Shown here: positions 1 through 10,439 of the stretch, one piece after another | Layout: each line of letters begins with the position of its first letter | How positions within the stretch are numbered: position 1 is the first letter of the stretch | Assembly (NCBI GenBank): GCA_951804985.1 | Contig: OX638133.1 | Location: forward strand, 2,996,501-3,060,500 | Source of the DNA: Dryomyza anilis | Lineage: Eukaryota; Arthropoda; Insecta; Diptera; Dryomyzidae | Direction of reading: 5' to 3' | DNA length: 64,000 bases | Notes under the pieces: model-generated | Database searches by the model: none | What the model saw: only the letters and a program-made list of their open reading frames with translations | What the model was told of the DNA's origin: nothing | Translations under genes and position numbers: made by a program

Positions 1-572
1 ACTTGCTGCGCGTATAGGCCGGCAGCACCTCCACCGTGCGCCGTACCTTGTTCTGTGTATAGAGAAAGCGGTTGCGCACGTGCGGCGGTACGCTGAACAT
101 ATCGTTCAGGTCACGTTTGTGATAGAACACGTTGCGAAAAATGAAGCCAGACGTGCGTCCCTCGTCGCACTGCCGCAGAAAGTCCGCCAGCGCATTGTGC
201 TTCAGCGGCATCAGCACTTCGTCCAGGTCAACGACGGCGGCATAGCGATAGTTTTCAACAACCATGCTGCGATAGACGCAATCGTTGAACTGTGCCACAA
301 TGCCGGCGTAGTGCACCTCATCGCCGTAGAGCGCGGTCTGCCAGGAGAGCAGCTCCACGACGTCCAGCTGTTGATAGTGGTGCAGCACGTCCAGCACCGC
401 CTCGCTGGCGTTCAGGTGGTAGAAGTAGAAGCGCGTGGCGCCAAGTATGCGGTACATTTCGATGAACTCGGTGGTGCGCAGCGCGTCATCGTAGTGCTGC
501 TGCAGCGGACCGACGCAGACGGCGATGGCGGGCTTTGACTTCTGACGCGTCTCCGTCATGTTTTTGGAGTAA
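1..572 (-). CDS. GT92 gene, coding exon 5 (partial; catalytic domain)
   Basis: Residues 193-383, cut by the window edge. The acceptor is TTTGTTATTTAG. The exon holds the core of the GT92 domain: PAIAVCVGPL, LGATRFYFYHLNAS, DEVHYAGIVAQFNDCVYR, YAAVVDLDEVLMPLKH and SGFIFRNVFYHKRD. D308/D310 of VDLDE are the expected metal-nucleotide ligands. G+C is well above that of the flanking introns. Confidence 0.92.
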
Positions 573-3500
573 CTAAATAACAAAGAAAATACATTAAAAG
601 ACGCAGAAAACAATAACATGGTTGTGGTAATCATATTTCAAGATCATTATAATACAATTGGGTATAAATATGATTGTAGCCAATTATAGTAATGAAGTAG
701 TATGTTTACAAAATGATTTCCACAGAACCATTTAATAATTAATCGATTCTAATATGGATCAAAAATTATCATAATATAATCCTCTTGTAATCATATTATA
801 ATTCTTCGACTAAAGTGAATCATAATATGTCGTCCCCATGCAATCATAATATTATTCCTCGAATATATTATCCCCAAATTATCATTATATGATGTGCATG
901 TAATCATAAAATAGTTCGTCGATTTATATAAATTGTCAATAATCATAATATGATTCCCACATTATCATAATGTGATCCGCATGTAATCATAATATGCTTC
1001 CATGATTTTAATAATCATATTATGATGCCCACATTATCATAATATGATTGTCCTGCATTCATTAAATGTTTTTTCGAAAGATAGAATTCGTAATTTTCAT
1101 AATATGATTCCCTTATTATCATAATATGTTCCGCGCGTAATCATAATATAATTCCTCGATTACAATGATTCATTATCATCATAATATAATCCCCACATTA
1201 ATCGTCCATTGACATTACTTACCTGATTGGCACGTAGGTGGGTTTCGAGCGGCTCAGACTGTTGGACGCATAGCTAATGCCCACGGACAGCGGCATCAGC
1301 ACCACGCTGCTATTGTGCCGCGTTCGCAGCGGACACATGATGCTCCAGGCGGCGTATGCGGTGTCGTGATGTTCATGCATTGCATAGGCTTCGAGTGCCT
1401 CTATGCGTGTCACGGTGAAATCCTGTTGTCTGTGTAAAAAAATGCAAATTTTAAATGTGAATTGCAAAACGTTTTTTTTTACGCCGCCTACCTTACAAGG
1501 CACGTTATGGTGTCACGCAGTAGGCGTGGCAAAATTGCAAAAATGCGCAGAGAGCCGTACAGCAAAAATTCGTCATCGGCATCAACGCGATCTGTACAAT
1601 TAACATGTATATAATATTTATATAGGTTGTTTCTATAAAACAAAATTGCCTACCGAAAACCTCCGTTCTGGCATCGAAGTAGGCCGAGTAGATCTGATGC
1701 CGCAGACTGGCGGCGCCAATGGGTTGCCATGTGTTGCTGTAGTTCCATGATGTAGCCGGTTTCATCAGCTCCAGTGATCTTTGCATAACCTTTAGGTTGA
1801 TTTTCCGTTGGTCATTCTGAAAGGGGAATAAATTTAAAATGTAGTTAAAGTTTTAAAATTCATTATTTTCAGCTGTTTCAATATTCATTTTTCATTCAAT
1901 AATAGGTATAATAAAAATATATGTTTTTTTTTAATAACGGTAAGTATTATTGAAATGTCCCAAGACAAACTTTCTGGCATATTTCTGTAATACTTTGAGC
2001 ATAGTTCATTTATTTATTCCATCTATTTTCGGAAAATGGGTAGATAAATAGAAGTATTTGGAATGCGTATGGCAGGGTTATCGAATTTTAGGAAATTTTA
2101 AAGGCGGATTCCCGTCATACTTTAAGTATTTGCAGTTTTTGTCTGCAGAATTTGCAACTTAAAATAAAATATTTCTAAATATCTTGTTCAAAATTGTGTT
2201 CACTTTTCCATTATATATCATATTTTATCAAGAAAATTAAATTTCTTTTAAAGCTAAAACCAGCAGTTTTAGTTGATCTAAACCGACTTTAAATATTATA
2301 ATTTTGAAAATTGTTCAATTGATGCTTTAAATGAATCATCTTTTTCTTTATATTCTATCTATAAAAAAATAAAACGATACATAGGGAAGCCGGGGGTAAA
2401 GTTGGACACTTTTGATTTTCTTACAAAAACAAATTTTTAAATTCTTTCGAATGGTCTTTTCCATAGACTGGTTCATGATTTGCATTAAAAAAAACCATTC
2501 TTTTGATTTTTGATTGATTTTTCCAAAACAGTTCAATTGCGAATATGTTGAAAAATGTTGGGGTAAAGTGGGAAACTTCAAAATGTTTATTAAAATGCTA
2601 TTTACGTCTTACCTTTTCATGTTTTGTGTTTTTTTCATAACAAAGTCAAAATATTAAGGATAAAAAAACATTACAATAAGGCAATAAAAATAGAATGGTA
2701 ATGCAAGTAAAAATGAGAAGAACAAGTTTCAATTTTTTAACATCTCATTAGTTATGTTAAAAAAATACGAAATGTAATCTAGTGCATTTACTCCAAATCA
2801 CAATATTCTTCTGTAGTTCAGATCTTATCTCAGGTGAAGTCAAAATTTAGCTTTACATTGATTTGTTTTTTATTGAAGTTTTTTCTTGGTGGGGTAACCT
2901 AGAAATATCGGAATTTTAAAAAAAATTGAAATTTTGTCCCCGTTTCTATAATAGATAATATTTATACCCTACACAAAGAGTGAAAGGGTATATTTAAATG
3001 GAAAGGTATATTAATCAGCAGTGGATATAGCAATGACCGTCTATTTGTCCGTCTGTTGAATTCTCGATTACAGGAAAACTAGAGAAGCTGGATCAGTGAA
3101 CCTCTTAATTCACCAACTATTAAAATTACGTATGTGACCTAATTAGCCGCGGTAGCTCAGTGGTTAGTGCGTTGGACTGCGAGCCGAAAGGTCCCCGGTT
3201 CAAACATGGACTGGGGCTAACAACATCTTTTCATAGAAACATTTTTCTATACCGCGCTACCTCTCGGCAGTAAATGGCAAACCTACGAGAGTAAAACATT
3301 GCCTATGAAAAGCTCTCATCCGCCGTTCGGATTCGGCAATGGTGAGAGAGCTCGGCCTAAGTTCTTATATATAGGACTGTAGTGCCAAACTATTATATTA
3401 ATTATGTGACTTAATTTATACAGCGTTTTAGTCCAGGTAAAAAAACGAAAAATCAAGGGAGTGATAACGTTATCGAAACCGCTATTTCTCTAAACAGGTT

Positions 3501-6500
3501 TCATTTTTGCAAATAACAGATATAAATAGTTTCAGTTAACCAATGCAAAAGTTTTAAATCAGGTTTTTCAATGTATGAAAAAATTGGTCAACGAATTTGT
3601 ATATTTTAGAATTTTTTATAATAATGTTGTTTTTTTTAATATTGATTTTTTTTGAGAGAAAAATAATTTTGTACGGAAATAGTTTTTTTTTTTTCAAGAT
3701 TCCACTTTTTTCGGTGAAAAATATTTGTTTTAATTTTTTTAAATTTCTTTCAAAATATTTGTTACCAGCGTCCGTAGATCGTCTGGTTAGTGAAAGGTAA
3801 GCTGAAAGGTCCCCGGTTCGATTCCCAGTGACTGTCAACATCTTTTTCAGAGAAAACATTTTTCTAAGCGACGCTTCCTCTCTGTAGTCAATGGCAAACC
3901 TACGAGAGTAAACATTGTCCATCAAAAGCTCTCACTCCGCCGTTCGTAGTCGGCATTAAACTGTAGGTCCCACCACTTTGAGTACAAATATAACACGCAC
4001 AACTTAAATTGTGAGAGATCTCGGCTTAAGTTCTATTATTATTATTAAAACCAAAACCCAAAACCCAAAACCGAGAAACTATACTGAAATCAAAACTTGC
4101 TCAGGTTTCATTCGGTGCTAAAACTAATAGGTCACACTATCGACACACGACGGTATATTTCCTATTTGTAATTTTTTATTTGAATTTCTCACCAACCGAA
4201 ATTCTCAAATATTAATACATTTCTATAACTGTTTCGTTTTCCGATTCTACTTATTTCAAAATTACAAATTAGCATTAATAAAAAGAATAATTTGGTGTTT
4301 GCAGAATTCTACATTTTTTGAATATGATATATTATAATAATTAATATAGATTGATAGTCCGTTAAATATTTTAGAAGAATAAAATACCAAATGTTGTTGA
4401 TTTATTTAATAAAATCATTGACCTGAGTTCTATTCCCATGAATACCACAAAAAATACGACTTTCTGCTGTCTTTCATATGTCGGAAAACTTATTAAAGTC
4501 CACGTAATTATTCGACAGTCTGTGGTATACAAACGGTTCTATTAATATTACTAGATTGCTTCAATTTACTACCCAACCAGCACATAAACAACAAACCACC
4601 AACATTTTGTATGGTCTGTGATGGTCACAAGAAATAAAATTAAATAAAACAAAAACAAAAAAAAAATATGCGTGAATTATTGATTTTTATGTTGGTGGGC
4701 AATAAAACCACGGCAACAACGATGACATGTTAATCGCTTTTGAGAATACTCTGGTGGGTCACGTCGGCATTAGTGCTTCCACACAATAGCGCTTTTAGAC
4801 AATTACGAATAATTTTAATTGGATAGATTTGACAACTGATTGTTGTAATTGTAAAAATATTCTTAAGGAATACGGTTCTAAGATTAGAAATTCTAAGAAC
4901 AAATTGTTGTTAATAATGTTATCCAGTAGTTTACTTTACTAAAATAGGACATAAGGATTGTAAAAAAGGACATAATTTTATTTTATATTTTCTTATTTTT
5001 TTGAGTAATAGAATGATCACCTAAATTATTTATATCGATGAACCAAACACCCTGTATTAATCCACAACTTTAATATTAAACCATCGGCAACTTTTAGACG
5101 TTGTTGTCCTAAGATGGAATTAACAACTCATAAAGCCCTTTAGATCTATCAGTGAAATATGCTGCACATGAAGAATTTTCAGCAGAATCCAATTCTCCAA
5201 TTGAAGATATCTCTAATGATCTGTAGGACCACTGGATAGGACAATGCCGTTTTAAAGTTGGTGGTTTGTTTTATATAAAAGTGACAGAATTAGAACCGAT
5301 AAATACAAATTCCCCGTAGGATTTTACTAAATGATAATCAATAATCTAAATTCCAAATTGTACTAAATTTGTGTGAAATTCGGTACTATTTAGTATGTAG
5401 ATTATTTATCATTATACAGTAAAAGCAAAAATATGTGATTACTGTATATACAGAGTTCAACCTCAGTTGAGATTTTATAAATTTCGAATAATGTCCCACA
5501 TAAACAGTTCAATCAGCCCTAGTAGAAATTGTACTAAGTTCATTATCGGGAACAAATCATTATATTTATACCTTGTCTTAACCTGACCACGACTAACATG
5601 ATTTGGTTATGATTGTGTTTTCCCTAAAAGGGTAGATTTTTACTAGATATATATAGTTCGATATTTTTTCGAGTATTAAAGATTTTATGAGAAATATGGA
5701 CCAAAATACCTACATTCTATCTGCAACTGATATTTGTCAAATATTCGACTTTATCATGGATTTTCCGATGAGGTGACGGCTTTAAGAAAACTTGGGGTAG
5801 ATAAAATATGAAGCCCGCTTTGCTACTCTACATCTGGGTCGCAATTATTAGTCAAATTTAGATAATACGTTTTGTGTAATAAATAAAATATTTATTTGAA
5901 ATAAATACAGATTTGGTGCCTCTGGGAAAATGTTTATATTGAACCCACGTTGTTTTTTAATATCACACACATTGCACAATAAAATACCATACAATTAATA
6001 GTTTTTGACTATTAAAAATAGACTATAGGATAGCCTTTTATTTTAATCGGTAAATACCAAATACTATAAATAATTTTTGAGTTTTTATTTTTCGTCAAAT
6101 CGATAGCTGTCCTATTATCAACCTTATTTGTATTTTTCTATTTTCTTTTCTGAGTGTATCACCATTATTTATGCGAATATAAATATTAATTTCCAATTTC
6201 CGTTTATAGGAAACGCATGAGAAAACTATTATATCGTCGTTGTAGAACTAAAAGTCACAAAATACATTTTTATGAAAATCTTAAATTTCAACTATGTTGG
6301 TAATTATTACAAAAAGTAATTGATACATTTTTAAAGTTGAAATACCAATTGATAGATTCACATTTTCTTATCATTTGGTACAAATATTAAGCTCATCGAT
6401 CGAAAATTGAAAGATATATACAGATTTTTGTAAATGAAAATTGGCATATTGAAAATGGAGTTGGTGACTTTTAGTTCTACAACGACGATATTGTCTTAGT

Positions 6501-7608
6501 CAAAAAAATGTGTCAATGAAACATTTCGGACGGCTTTAAATGTTAATATTTGTAGACGTGGTAGAGAAAAATGGTTCCAGATTTTAGAGCAGCGTACCCA
6601 AAATTATGTAAAACCGTTATTTGATAGTAGGATGAATCTTTTGGCAATACTCTCTTATTTTATGTGTGTAGAAAAATTTAAATCCTTTCGAAATAAAATT
6701 TTAAATTTAACTCTTATTACCTTATAACATAAAACGAAAACAAATTCGTCAAAAAAACTAAGAGGTTCCAGTGACAGAATTTTGTATCTTCTACATTTCG
6801 ATGTTTTTGTTTTATTTAAATTTAAAAAACATGCAGCTGGAATTTTCAGACGCTCTTCGACGAATTTTTTCAAGGGTTTTTCAACAGGGACGCTACAAAA
6901 GTAGAGCGACAAGGACAGCAAACTACGCCATATTTCTTGCCGCTCTTTTGACATTTCTCTTCACAAAGGTTTGCCATTTCATGACGGAAAGATATACGAC
7001 AAGATATCAACAACGAGTCGAAATTATTAAAATTTACTACTGAAATTCGAATTCGTATATCTCTCCACCATGAAATGGCAAACCTTACTGAAGAGAAATG
7101 TCAAAAGAGCGGCAAGAAATATGGCGTCGTTTGCTGTCTCTGTCGCTCTACGTCCCTGTTGAAAAAACCCTTCAGATAAATCTTCCAGAAGAGCCTTGTA
7201 TTTGAATCCAAATTTTATATATTTAAAATTCTCTTTTTTTGTTGCCTTAAATAAACCATCAAGTTTTGAGTCACATTTCAAAACAATTTTAATATCAATC
7301 GCGCGATTGCCTAATTTTCCACAAAAAATTTGGCAATCACACGATTGATATTCAAATTATTTGAAAATTGATTAAAATTGATTATTCAATCCTGTGATTC
7401 AGGCTTTACACTCAAATTAAACTTCTTAAGAGTCCTTCCACTGATATCCCCACAATTCACCACATATATATTTTTAAGACCTTCACTTCCCCAAACTTAC
7501 GAATGTGGTTTGCATCGAGATGTAGACGAGTATGAGCAATGCACTCGCGACTAGGCCCGAGAGCAGAAAGTAAAAGTACTGCAATCGGTGCTCGTAGCTG
7601 AGAATCAT
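1..7608 (-). CDS. GT92 (DUF23) family glycosyltransferase, N-terminal 383 residues, five exons
   Basis: Joined exons on the minus strand: 7608-7501, 1816-1654, 1591-1492, 1429-1223, 572-1 (runs off the window). All junctions are GT-AG and the phases fit (0, 1, 2, 2). The 383-residue product starts MILSYEHRLQYFYFLL, with a hydrophobic signal anchor at about residues 10-31, so it is a type II membrane protein, probably of the Golgi. After a stem come a beta-rich region (TWQPIG, YSAYFDAR, IMCPLRT) and the catalytic region opening KPAIAVCVGPL (206-216), then RILGATRFYFYHL (234-246) and the DxD-like VDLDEVLMPLKHNA (307-320). This is the signature of the GT92 family, whose worm member GALT-1 adds galactose to core fucose of N-glycans. 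The donor and acceptor here are unknown. The C-terminal part, probably 100 or more residues, is missing. Frame, splice sites and family motifs agree, so the assignment is firm; the substrate is not. Confidence 0.9.
620..1200. repeat. AT-rich repeat with palindromic ATCATAATATGAT core (GT92 intron 4)
   Basis: The intron between coding exons 4 and 5 is made of many diverged copies of a motif centred on the near-palindrome ATCATAATATGAT, joined by short spacers such as TCCCCACATT, CCGCATGTA and TCCTCGATT. The spacing is irregular (about 25-40 bp), so it is a decayed minisatellite rather than a clean array. No coding potential was seen. Confidence 0.7.
1223..1429 (-). CDS. GT92 gene, coding exon 4
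   Basis: Residues 125-192. The acceptor is TTTTTTTACACAG and the donor AG|GTAAGT. It contains TRIEALEAYAMHEH, AAWSIMCPLRT, SSVVLMPLSVGISYAS and SKPTYVPI, the last being the usual linker into the catalytic domain in this family. Phase 2 at both ends. Confidence 0.88.
1492..1591 (-). CDS. GT92 gene, coding exon 3 (100 bp)
   Basis: This exon is too short for simple ORF calling. It is found because exons 2 and 4 cannot be joined in frame directly. The acceptor is TTAATTGTACAG and the donor G|GTAGGC. It begins by completing an Asp codon (G|AT) and codes for RVDADDEFLLYGSLRIFAIL and 12 more residues before a split Arg codon (AG|A). The LRIFAILPR stretch fits the conserved 'RVIAVLP' strand of the family. 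Confidence 0.85.
1654..1816 (-). CDS. GT92 gene, coding exon 2
   Basis: Residues 37-90 plus the first base of codon 91. The acceptor is a good pyrimidine tract, ATTCCCCTTTCAG, and the donor is G|GTAGGC. The sequence contains SWNYSNTWQPIGA and RHQIYSAYFDARTEVF, which match the conserved region ahead of the GT92 catalytic domain. It is separated from exon 1 by a 5.7-kb intron filled with SINEs and MITEs. Confidence 0.87.
1817..3130. other. GT92 intron 1, 3' part: no gene seen
   Basis: AT-rich intron sequence. Two GGGGTAAAGT-like motifs occur near 2393 and 2560. At about 2963-3070 there is a short fragment with ATACCCTACAC...AGGGTATA and GTCCGTCTGT, resembling a reversed end of the (GACM)n elements at 13855 and 55330. 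Open frames here are short and compositionally random. Confidence 0.5.
3146..3402 (+). mobile_element. tRNA-derived SINE, copy 1 (internally deleted)
   Basis: The head GCCGCGGTAGCTCAGTGGTT holds a Pol III A box, and GGTTCAAAC a B box, followed by a tRNA-unrelated body (CTCTCGG...CGAGAG stem, GCCGTTCGGATTCGGCAAT) and the tail GGACTGTAGTGCCAAACTATTA. It is flanked by a 14-bp target duplication, TATGTGACCTAATT at 3131-3144 and TATGTGACTTAATT at 3403-3416. Compared with the copies at 11932 and 60144 it lacks about 50 bp (ACTGTAGGTCCCACCACTTT to CAGCTC) between GGCAAT and GGTGAGAG. It lies in intron 1 of the GT92 gene. Confidence 0.88.
3768..4046 (+). mobile_element. tRNA-derived SINE, copy 2 (variant head)
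   Basis: The body and tail match copy 1, including the ~50-bp block that copy 1 lacks (GTAGGTCCCACCACTTTGAG). The head is different and damaged: GCGTCCGTAGATCGTCTGGT, a loss of about 13 bp in the anticodon region, then the B box GGTTCGATTCCC. It ends in TATTATTATTA. It shares the GACTGTC junction with the copy at 57478, which suggests a second head type in the family. Confidence 0.8.
4047..5976. other. GT92 intron 1, middle part: no gene seen
   Basis: AT-rich sequence. It starts with a short (AAAACCC)n run at about 4050-4078. At 5518 CCCTAGTAGAAATTGTACTA resembles the end of the MITE at 9275. At 5680-5860 there is sequence related to the degenerate repeat at 20.9-21.9 kb. No convincing exon was seen. 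Confidence 0.45.
5977..6158 (+). mobile_element. MITE family 1 (CACTCAGAAAAA ends), copy 1
   Basis: Contains the family body ACCATACAATTAATAGTTTT, TCGGTAAATACCAAATACTA and GATAGCTGTCCTATT, and ends TTTTCTGAGTGT. The same order of blocks is found at 10250, 13664, 20678, 29576 and 53802. The left end is degraded. Confidence 0.65.
6232..6490. mobile_element. MITE family 2 (TATCGTCGTTGTAGAAC ends), copy 1
   Basis: Terminal inverted repeats of about 27 bp: TATCGTCGTTGTAGAACTAA at the left and the exact complement ending TCTACAACGACGATA at the right. The interior (AGTAATTGATACATTTTTAA, ACCAATTGATAGATTCACAT) recurs at 11308 and 21093. No coding capacity. Confidence 0.85.
6873..7171. mobile_element. 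foldback element built from two copies of a DNA-transposon 5' end
   Basis: A hairpin: AGGGTTTTTCAACAGGGACG (6873) runs for about 140 bp through AGTAGAGCGAC and TTTGCCATTTCATG and is repeated in reverse complement from about 7040 to 7171 (ending GTCCCTGTTGAAAAAACCCT). Each arm includes the start of a transposase-like frame. The left arm reads MTERYTTRYQQRVEIIKIYY then stops; the right arm reads MVERYTNS then diverges. This resembles the DUF4817 helix-turn-helix start of insect transposases. A possible 3-bp target repeat TCA flanks it. A single-armed relative lies at 40893. Confidence 0.8.
7265..7412. mobile_element. MITE family 4 (ATCACACGATTGA repeats), copy 1
   Basis: Inverted repeats of AATATCAATCGCGCGATTGC and GGCAATCACACGATTGATAT around a centre CCTAATTTTCCACAAAAAAT. 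Closely related copies lie at 22705 and 44768. It is near the splice donor of GT92 exon 1, inside intron 1. Confidence 0.7.
7501..7608 (-). CDS. GT92 gene, coding exon 1 (signal anchor)
   Basis: Codes for residues 1-36, MILSYEHRLQ followed by about 22 hydrophobic residues and ISMQTTF. The start context is TTCACCATG. It ends in phase 0 at a GTAAGT donor (complement of 7495-7500). The ORF is open further upstream (MFTSARQR...), but with no ATG in a better context, so that stretch is taken as 5' UTR. A type II anchor in the first coding exon is what the family needs. Confidence 0.85.
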
Positions 7609-8900
7609 GGTGAAGTTGCTGCTGGTGCGGCGCGAAGCATCCTGCGCGATCGAGTTCCTGGCGCCGACCTGCAGCGCACGCTGGCGAGCCGACGTAAACA
7701 ATTTGAAACGTTATTTATGATGTTTAGAGAGAGATAAATAGTGTGACAAAAATAGAGATAGACAGAGGAAGAGAGAGAGAGAGATAGAGAGAGAGAGAAA
7801 GACAGAGACAACAACACTTGCGTTCCAAACACTCCTACCGCACCATGTAGACACTCATGCACAACACTCAAGCCACTGCGGGTGGCAACCTCCGTGCGAC
7901 GCTGCGTGCCGGACGACGTCGTCCTAACGTCTCGGTAATACGTGGTGAGTGAGTGACTGACTTTTTAACACTAAACTGACCGACCGACTAACTGATTGAC
8001 TGGCTGGCTCACTGAGTAAATGTCCGTTTGGCACTGAATGCGGCGCGCGAGTGTTAAATGTTGCCATCAATGGCGCTGCGGCACAACTGCAACAGTTGTC
8101 CTGCGAACGACGAACCACATCCTTGTTGCGCTGTGCTGCGGTGCTCAAGCTCTACGTTCTACTCAACTCTACTCTACTCTGCTCCACTCGAAGGTATAAC
8201 GTGAAATGTGGTCGCGCGCGTTTCAATCCCTTCGTTGCGCAGTAAAAACACAAAATACGTTCGTCGTCCAAGAGACAATTTACACAATTATTTGACGTAG
8301 TCGTCGTGGTCGCAGTCGTGGCTCGCGTTTCGTTTAGGTGCGACGCGTTTGAACACCCCCTGTACCCCGCGCCCGCAATATGTTGTTGTCAATGTTTTGT
8401 TGCTGCTGCTCATTACTAATGTTGCTTGTCATGACCATCGATTGTCGTCGTCGTCGTCGTCGTAGTAGACGTGGTGGTTGCTGCCAGTCGACTTTCAATG
8501 TCAATCAACGGCGCCCCCCTCCAAGCACACAGCGCCACCCCCATTCAATTATACTAAAAGGGTCCCAGTGGAGCGCGGCGGAGACGACGGTGGCGCTTGA
8601 TTGCAGCGCAACCACCTGTTCGCTGCATATGATTCCAATGTGACCCACTTTCGTTGCTTGCGATAAGAGTTGTTTATAGCTGAATATACGACGTATACAA
8701 CATATGCCCTACGTCGCCCCTGCTCGCGTGCCTGAGTGTTTGTCTAATGTGCGTGCGGCGTTCGTTGGTTCATTGATTGGTTCGTTCGTGAGTAATCGCC
8801 GTCTTACTTGGTTTTTGTGCCGTAGTTAATCGCGGCGAAAAACTCTACGATTTTAGAATCGCGCGCGAACAGCTCCGTTTCGGTACTGCAGATCTGCGCA
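7609..8900 (-). promoter_or_regulatory. probable 5' UTR and promoter region of the GT92 gene
   Basis: Just upstream of the GT92 start, the sequence becomes clearly richer in G+C and CpG than anything around it (CGCG runs at 8214-8220 and 8862-8868; CGTCGTCGTCGT near 8447). Read on the minus strand, the stretch at about 8890-8810 looks like a leader exon ending at a possible donor CCAA|GTAAGA (about 8808), and CTGCAG|GTCGGC near 7669 could be the matching acceptor. This is inference from composition and splice-like motifs; no TATA box was seen. The region also holds a (GA)n microsatellite at about 7765-7800. Confidence 0.4.
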
Positions 8901-9272
8901 AATTTTGATCGACAAAATGTTCCAAGTAGCAGCTACATATTTGCTTTCTTTAGTTCCAAATATCAACAAACAAACAAAAAAAATGCTCTATAAAATGTGC
9001 TCTATAAAATTGGCTATTTTTAAATTTTATTGGCGCCGCGAGTCAAGACAAATGATTTTTAATTATTTTTTTTGTTGTGTTTTTCTTTTGGAACTCTCTG
9101 TTTTTGTGCCATTGCGTTTGGAATGCTCACATTTATATTTACACTCTCCACGAAATACACGATACGCATTAATTCAAAACAAAATTAATCCAATAATTTA
9201 TAACTCATTAACCTTTGCCTGTCCGAAGTAATTTACAGAGCTATACACGGAAAAATGAATCATATTTACTGT
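8901..9272. other. intergenic, no feature seen
   Basis: AT-rich sequence upstream of the GT92 5' region. A 108-codon open frame on the plus strand (8905-9231) has no recognisable domain and biased composition. No exon is called. Confidence 0.4.
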
Positions 9273-9274
9273 TA

Positions 9275-9702
9275 CCCTAGTAGAAATTTTAGTAGGGCCA
9301 TGGTCATGAAGTGATCATGTCATTATTTGAGATGATCGGGATATGACGAGGCCCATAACGTCCTTGTAACGCAGTGTCCTGATCATGTACTGACCTCAGG
9401 CCATGATCATGTACTGATCGGGCAATTTCCCATTTTATTATTTACCCGACAATTGCCTTGTCAGAGCCCGAGCATAATAGGTTTCTCTCATTAAATCTCG
9501 ATCATTGTCTGATGTCATTTTGTTATGAGGAACAAATAATGTAGCTATGATCGGGAACATTGACTATTTAGATAATGCAAACCCTGGTATGGTAAGCATG
9601 ATAAGGGCACGCAAAGGCAATGATCATATTTTCTCTAATAGGACTTACCCAACGAAAACCCGATCATTTCCCGATGGCGCATCGGGCAAATTTCTACTAG
9701 GG
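9275..9702. mobile_element. TA-flanked MITE with CCCTAGTAGAAATTT ends
   Basis: Begins CCCTAGTAGAAATTT and ends AAATTTCTACTAGGG, perfect 15-bp inverted repeats, flanked by TA on each side (9273-9274 and 9703-9704), as for Tc1/mariner-type insertion. The 428-bp interior is unusually rich in GATC/TGATCA (GTGATCATGTC, CCTGATCATGTACTGA, GGCCATGATCATG). Diverged fragments are visible near 5518 and 13545. Confidence 0.82.
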
Positions 9703-10249
9703 TAGATATTTTAACAATATATTATGATATATTAGATATATTATGGAAGATATATTATCATATATCTTCCAGATCATTTTGATCGTATAATAACAAATCT
9801 TATAATAAAAGCAAACAATGACCACCAAGAGTTTATAATGATAAACAAAAAATTCACCGATTCATTTCCGATCATAACCTACTATTCTTGATAAACGAAT
9901 TCAAAATTCTTCAATTTCTAAAATTGAAACCTCCAAACGTATAAAGGAATCGATTTTTGATATTCTTTTGAGTTTCGTTTATGGTTTCGGTTTTAAATTT
10001 GATAACATGTTTAGGATTTCGATTTTGATGATTTTTTTTTTTTTTTTTGATTATTGCAATATTTAGAACAAAAAACAAAATATTTCATTCAACAAACCAA
10101 AATTATTTAATTTGGATTTATAATTTTTTAAAAATATCCTTCATTTTTAATATCTAATATTTGCAGTAAGATTTTCGTACTATTATGAAATCCGTTTTCA
10201 AATCGGTAGAAAACATGGTTTAATTCCGATTTTTGTATAACGATTATGC
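9703..10249. other. intergenic AT-rich sequence
   Basis: Starts with alternating TATATTATGATATATTAGAT-like sequence and includes a T18 run near 10030. No gene or element boundary was seen. Confidence 0.4.
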
Positions 10250-10375
10250 ATACAGAAAAAGACCATAAAATTAATAGGATAAATTATTATTTCAATAGGT
10301 AGAACCTATTAAATGCTACAAAATACTATTAAATTATTTTTGATTATTATTATTGATTTCATCAATAACTGAGAT
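10250..10375 (+). mobile_element. MITE family 1, copy 2 (partial)
   Basis: ACAGAAAAAGACCATAAAAT starts the copy, followed by TTAATAGGATAAATTATTAT and CTACAAAATACTATTAAATT. The right half is missing compared with the copy at 29576. Confidence 0.6.
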
Positions 10376-10439
10376 TTCTGAAACGGTTGAACACTTTTTT
10401 ATTTACTTGATGGTTACAGAAAAACTTAACATAATTAAG

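Noticed and set aside
80..538. 152-codon plus-strand ORF
   Set aside because: It is antisense to the GT92 catalytic exon, whose minus-strand frame carries all family motifs.
3554..3925. 123-codon minus ORF
   Set aside because: Made of SINE body antisense plus A-rich sequence.
4050..4078. Short AAAACCC run, telomere-like at first glance
   Set aside because: Only a few units, directly after a SINE 3' end; it does not match a fly telomere, which lacks such repeats.
8380..8643. 87-codon ORF with an Arg run
   Set aside because: The Arg run comes from a CGT/GTC trinucleotide repeat in the probable GT92 promoter region; there is no splice support or domain.
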